Below, one piece after another: positions 63,920 to 64,000 of a DNA stretch of 64,000 nt. Both the position numbers and the translations under genes were made by a program. This DNA is from Streptomyces griseofuscus (lineage in GTDB: Bacteria; Actinomycetota; Actinomycetes; Streptomycetales; Streptomycetaceae), in contig NZ_CP051006.1 in the NCBI RefSeq assembly GCF_014673495.1, positions 124,001 through 188,000 of the forward strand. The letters are read 5' to 3'. The notes under the pieces were generated by a model that did no database searches, was not told the DNA's origin, and saw only the letters and a list, made by a program, of their open reading frames with translations. Every line of letters begins with the position of its first letter. Position 1 is the stretch's first letter.

Positions 63920-64000
63920 TTTGCGCAGGTACGCGGTACTACTCCTTTGTTCGGAAGCGGTGAGGGCTGGACTGGGGGTGAGAGATCACCGACGGGGGCG
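63411..64000. repeat. Long direct repeat of 38206-38795
   Basis: The two stretches align base for base at a constant offset of 25205 with only scattered substitutions. They cover the integrase 5' half and its upstream region. Together with 62166-62317 versus 37111-37262 this is a duplicated integrase module; the repeat runs off the window edge. Confidence 0.9.

Overview
The window is GC-rich actinobacterial DNA, almost certainly Streptomyces. It carries Streptomyces-type families (DUF5994, DUF6286, DUF6131, Asp23 sets with an ECF sigma factor, MmyB-type regulators, a PI-PLC of the Streptomyces type), GTG and TTG starts with 4-bp gene overlaps, and many IS5, IS630, IS701, IS481 and ISAs1 pieces. 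It reads as accessory, chromosome-arm-like DNA: two secondary-metabolite loci followed by a stacked integrative-element region.

1-6.5 kb: decayed transposases; an MmyB-type regulator divergent from an SDR; a secreted phospholipase C; a broken GH15 glucoamylase-type gene cut by an ISAs1 remnant. 6.5-18.7 kb: a tight three-gene locus with an MFS exporter, a KS-AT-ACP polyketide synthase, and a 2494-residue aminotransferase-luciferase-like monooxygenase-C-A-PCP-C synthetase, closed by a strong hairpin. This domain order matches assembly lines that make alpha-hydroxy-beta-amino acyl units (microginin, puwainaphycin). 18.7-21.2 kb: a broken pentapeptide-repeat gene, a GNAT gene and a small LuxR-type regulator. 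21.7-35.0 kb: a co-directional nine-gene operon with two paralogous proteins of unknown family, an FAD oxidoreductase, a divergent HisF-like barrel, an MDR reductase, two C-less A-T-reductase proteins (the second interrupted by one amber codon), a methyltransferase and an AlaA-type aminotransferase. The terminal C domain of the first locus and the C-less A-T-R proteins could form a split module that releases a peptide aldehyde.

35-40 kb: transporter and FAD-oxidase fragments, then an integrase/excisionase module whose integrase was decapitated by an IS5-type insertion with deletion; a near-identical module, with an intact integrase, lies at 62-64 kb. Three dispersed copies of a short block (about 40.0, 53.6 and 59.0 kb) each encode the last roughly 24 residues of a TrmA/RlmD-type RNA methyltransferase and sit beside AGCGTCA-type direct repeats. 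I read them as attachment sites of tandem integrative elements. Two segments between them have no recombinase of their own, so they look like cis-mobilisable cargo.

Cargo one (40-53.5 kb) is an envelope/stress set: ECF sigma, anti-sigma/Asp23 proteins, AmaP-like and DUF2273-like membrane proteins, a SpoIIE-type phosphatase, a truncated SPFH protein, a GNAT-AAA+ fusion and four DUF5994 paralogues, several sharing an upstream element. Cargo two (53.8-58.4 kb) is a TetR-controlled operon of SDR, aldo-keto reductase, quinone-oxidoreductase-like MDR and alpha/beta hydrolase. The last segment holds one large gene of unknown function split into three pieces by an IS630 and an IS5-type element, then the intact integrase.
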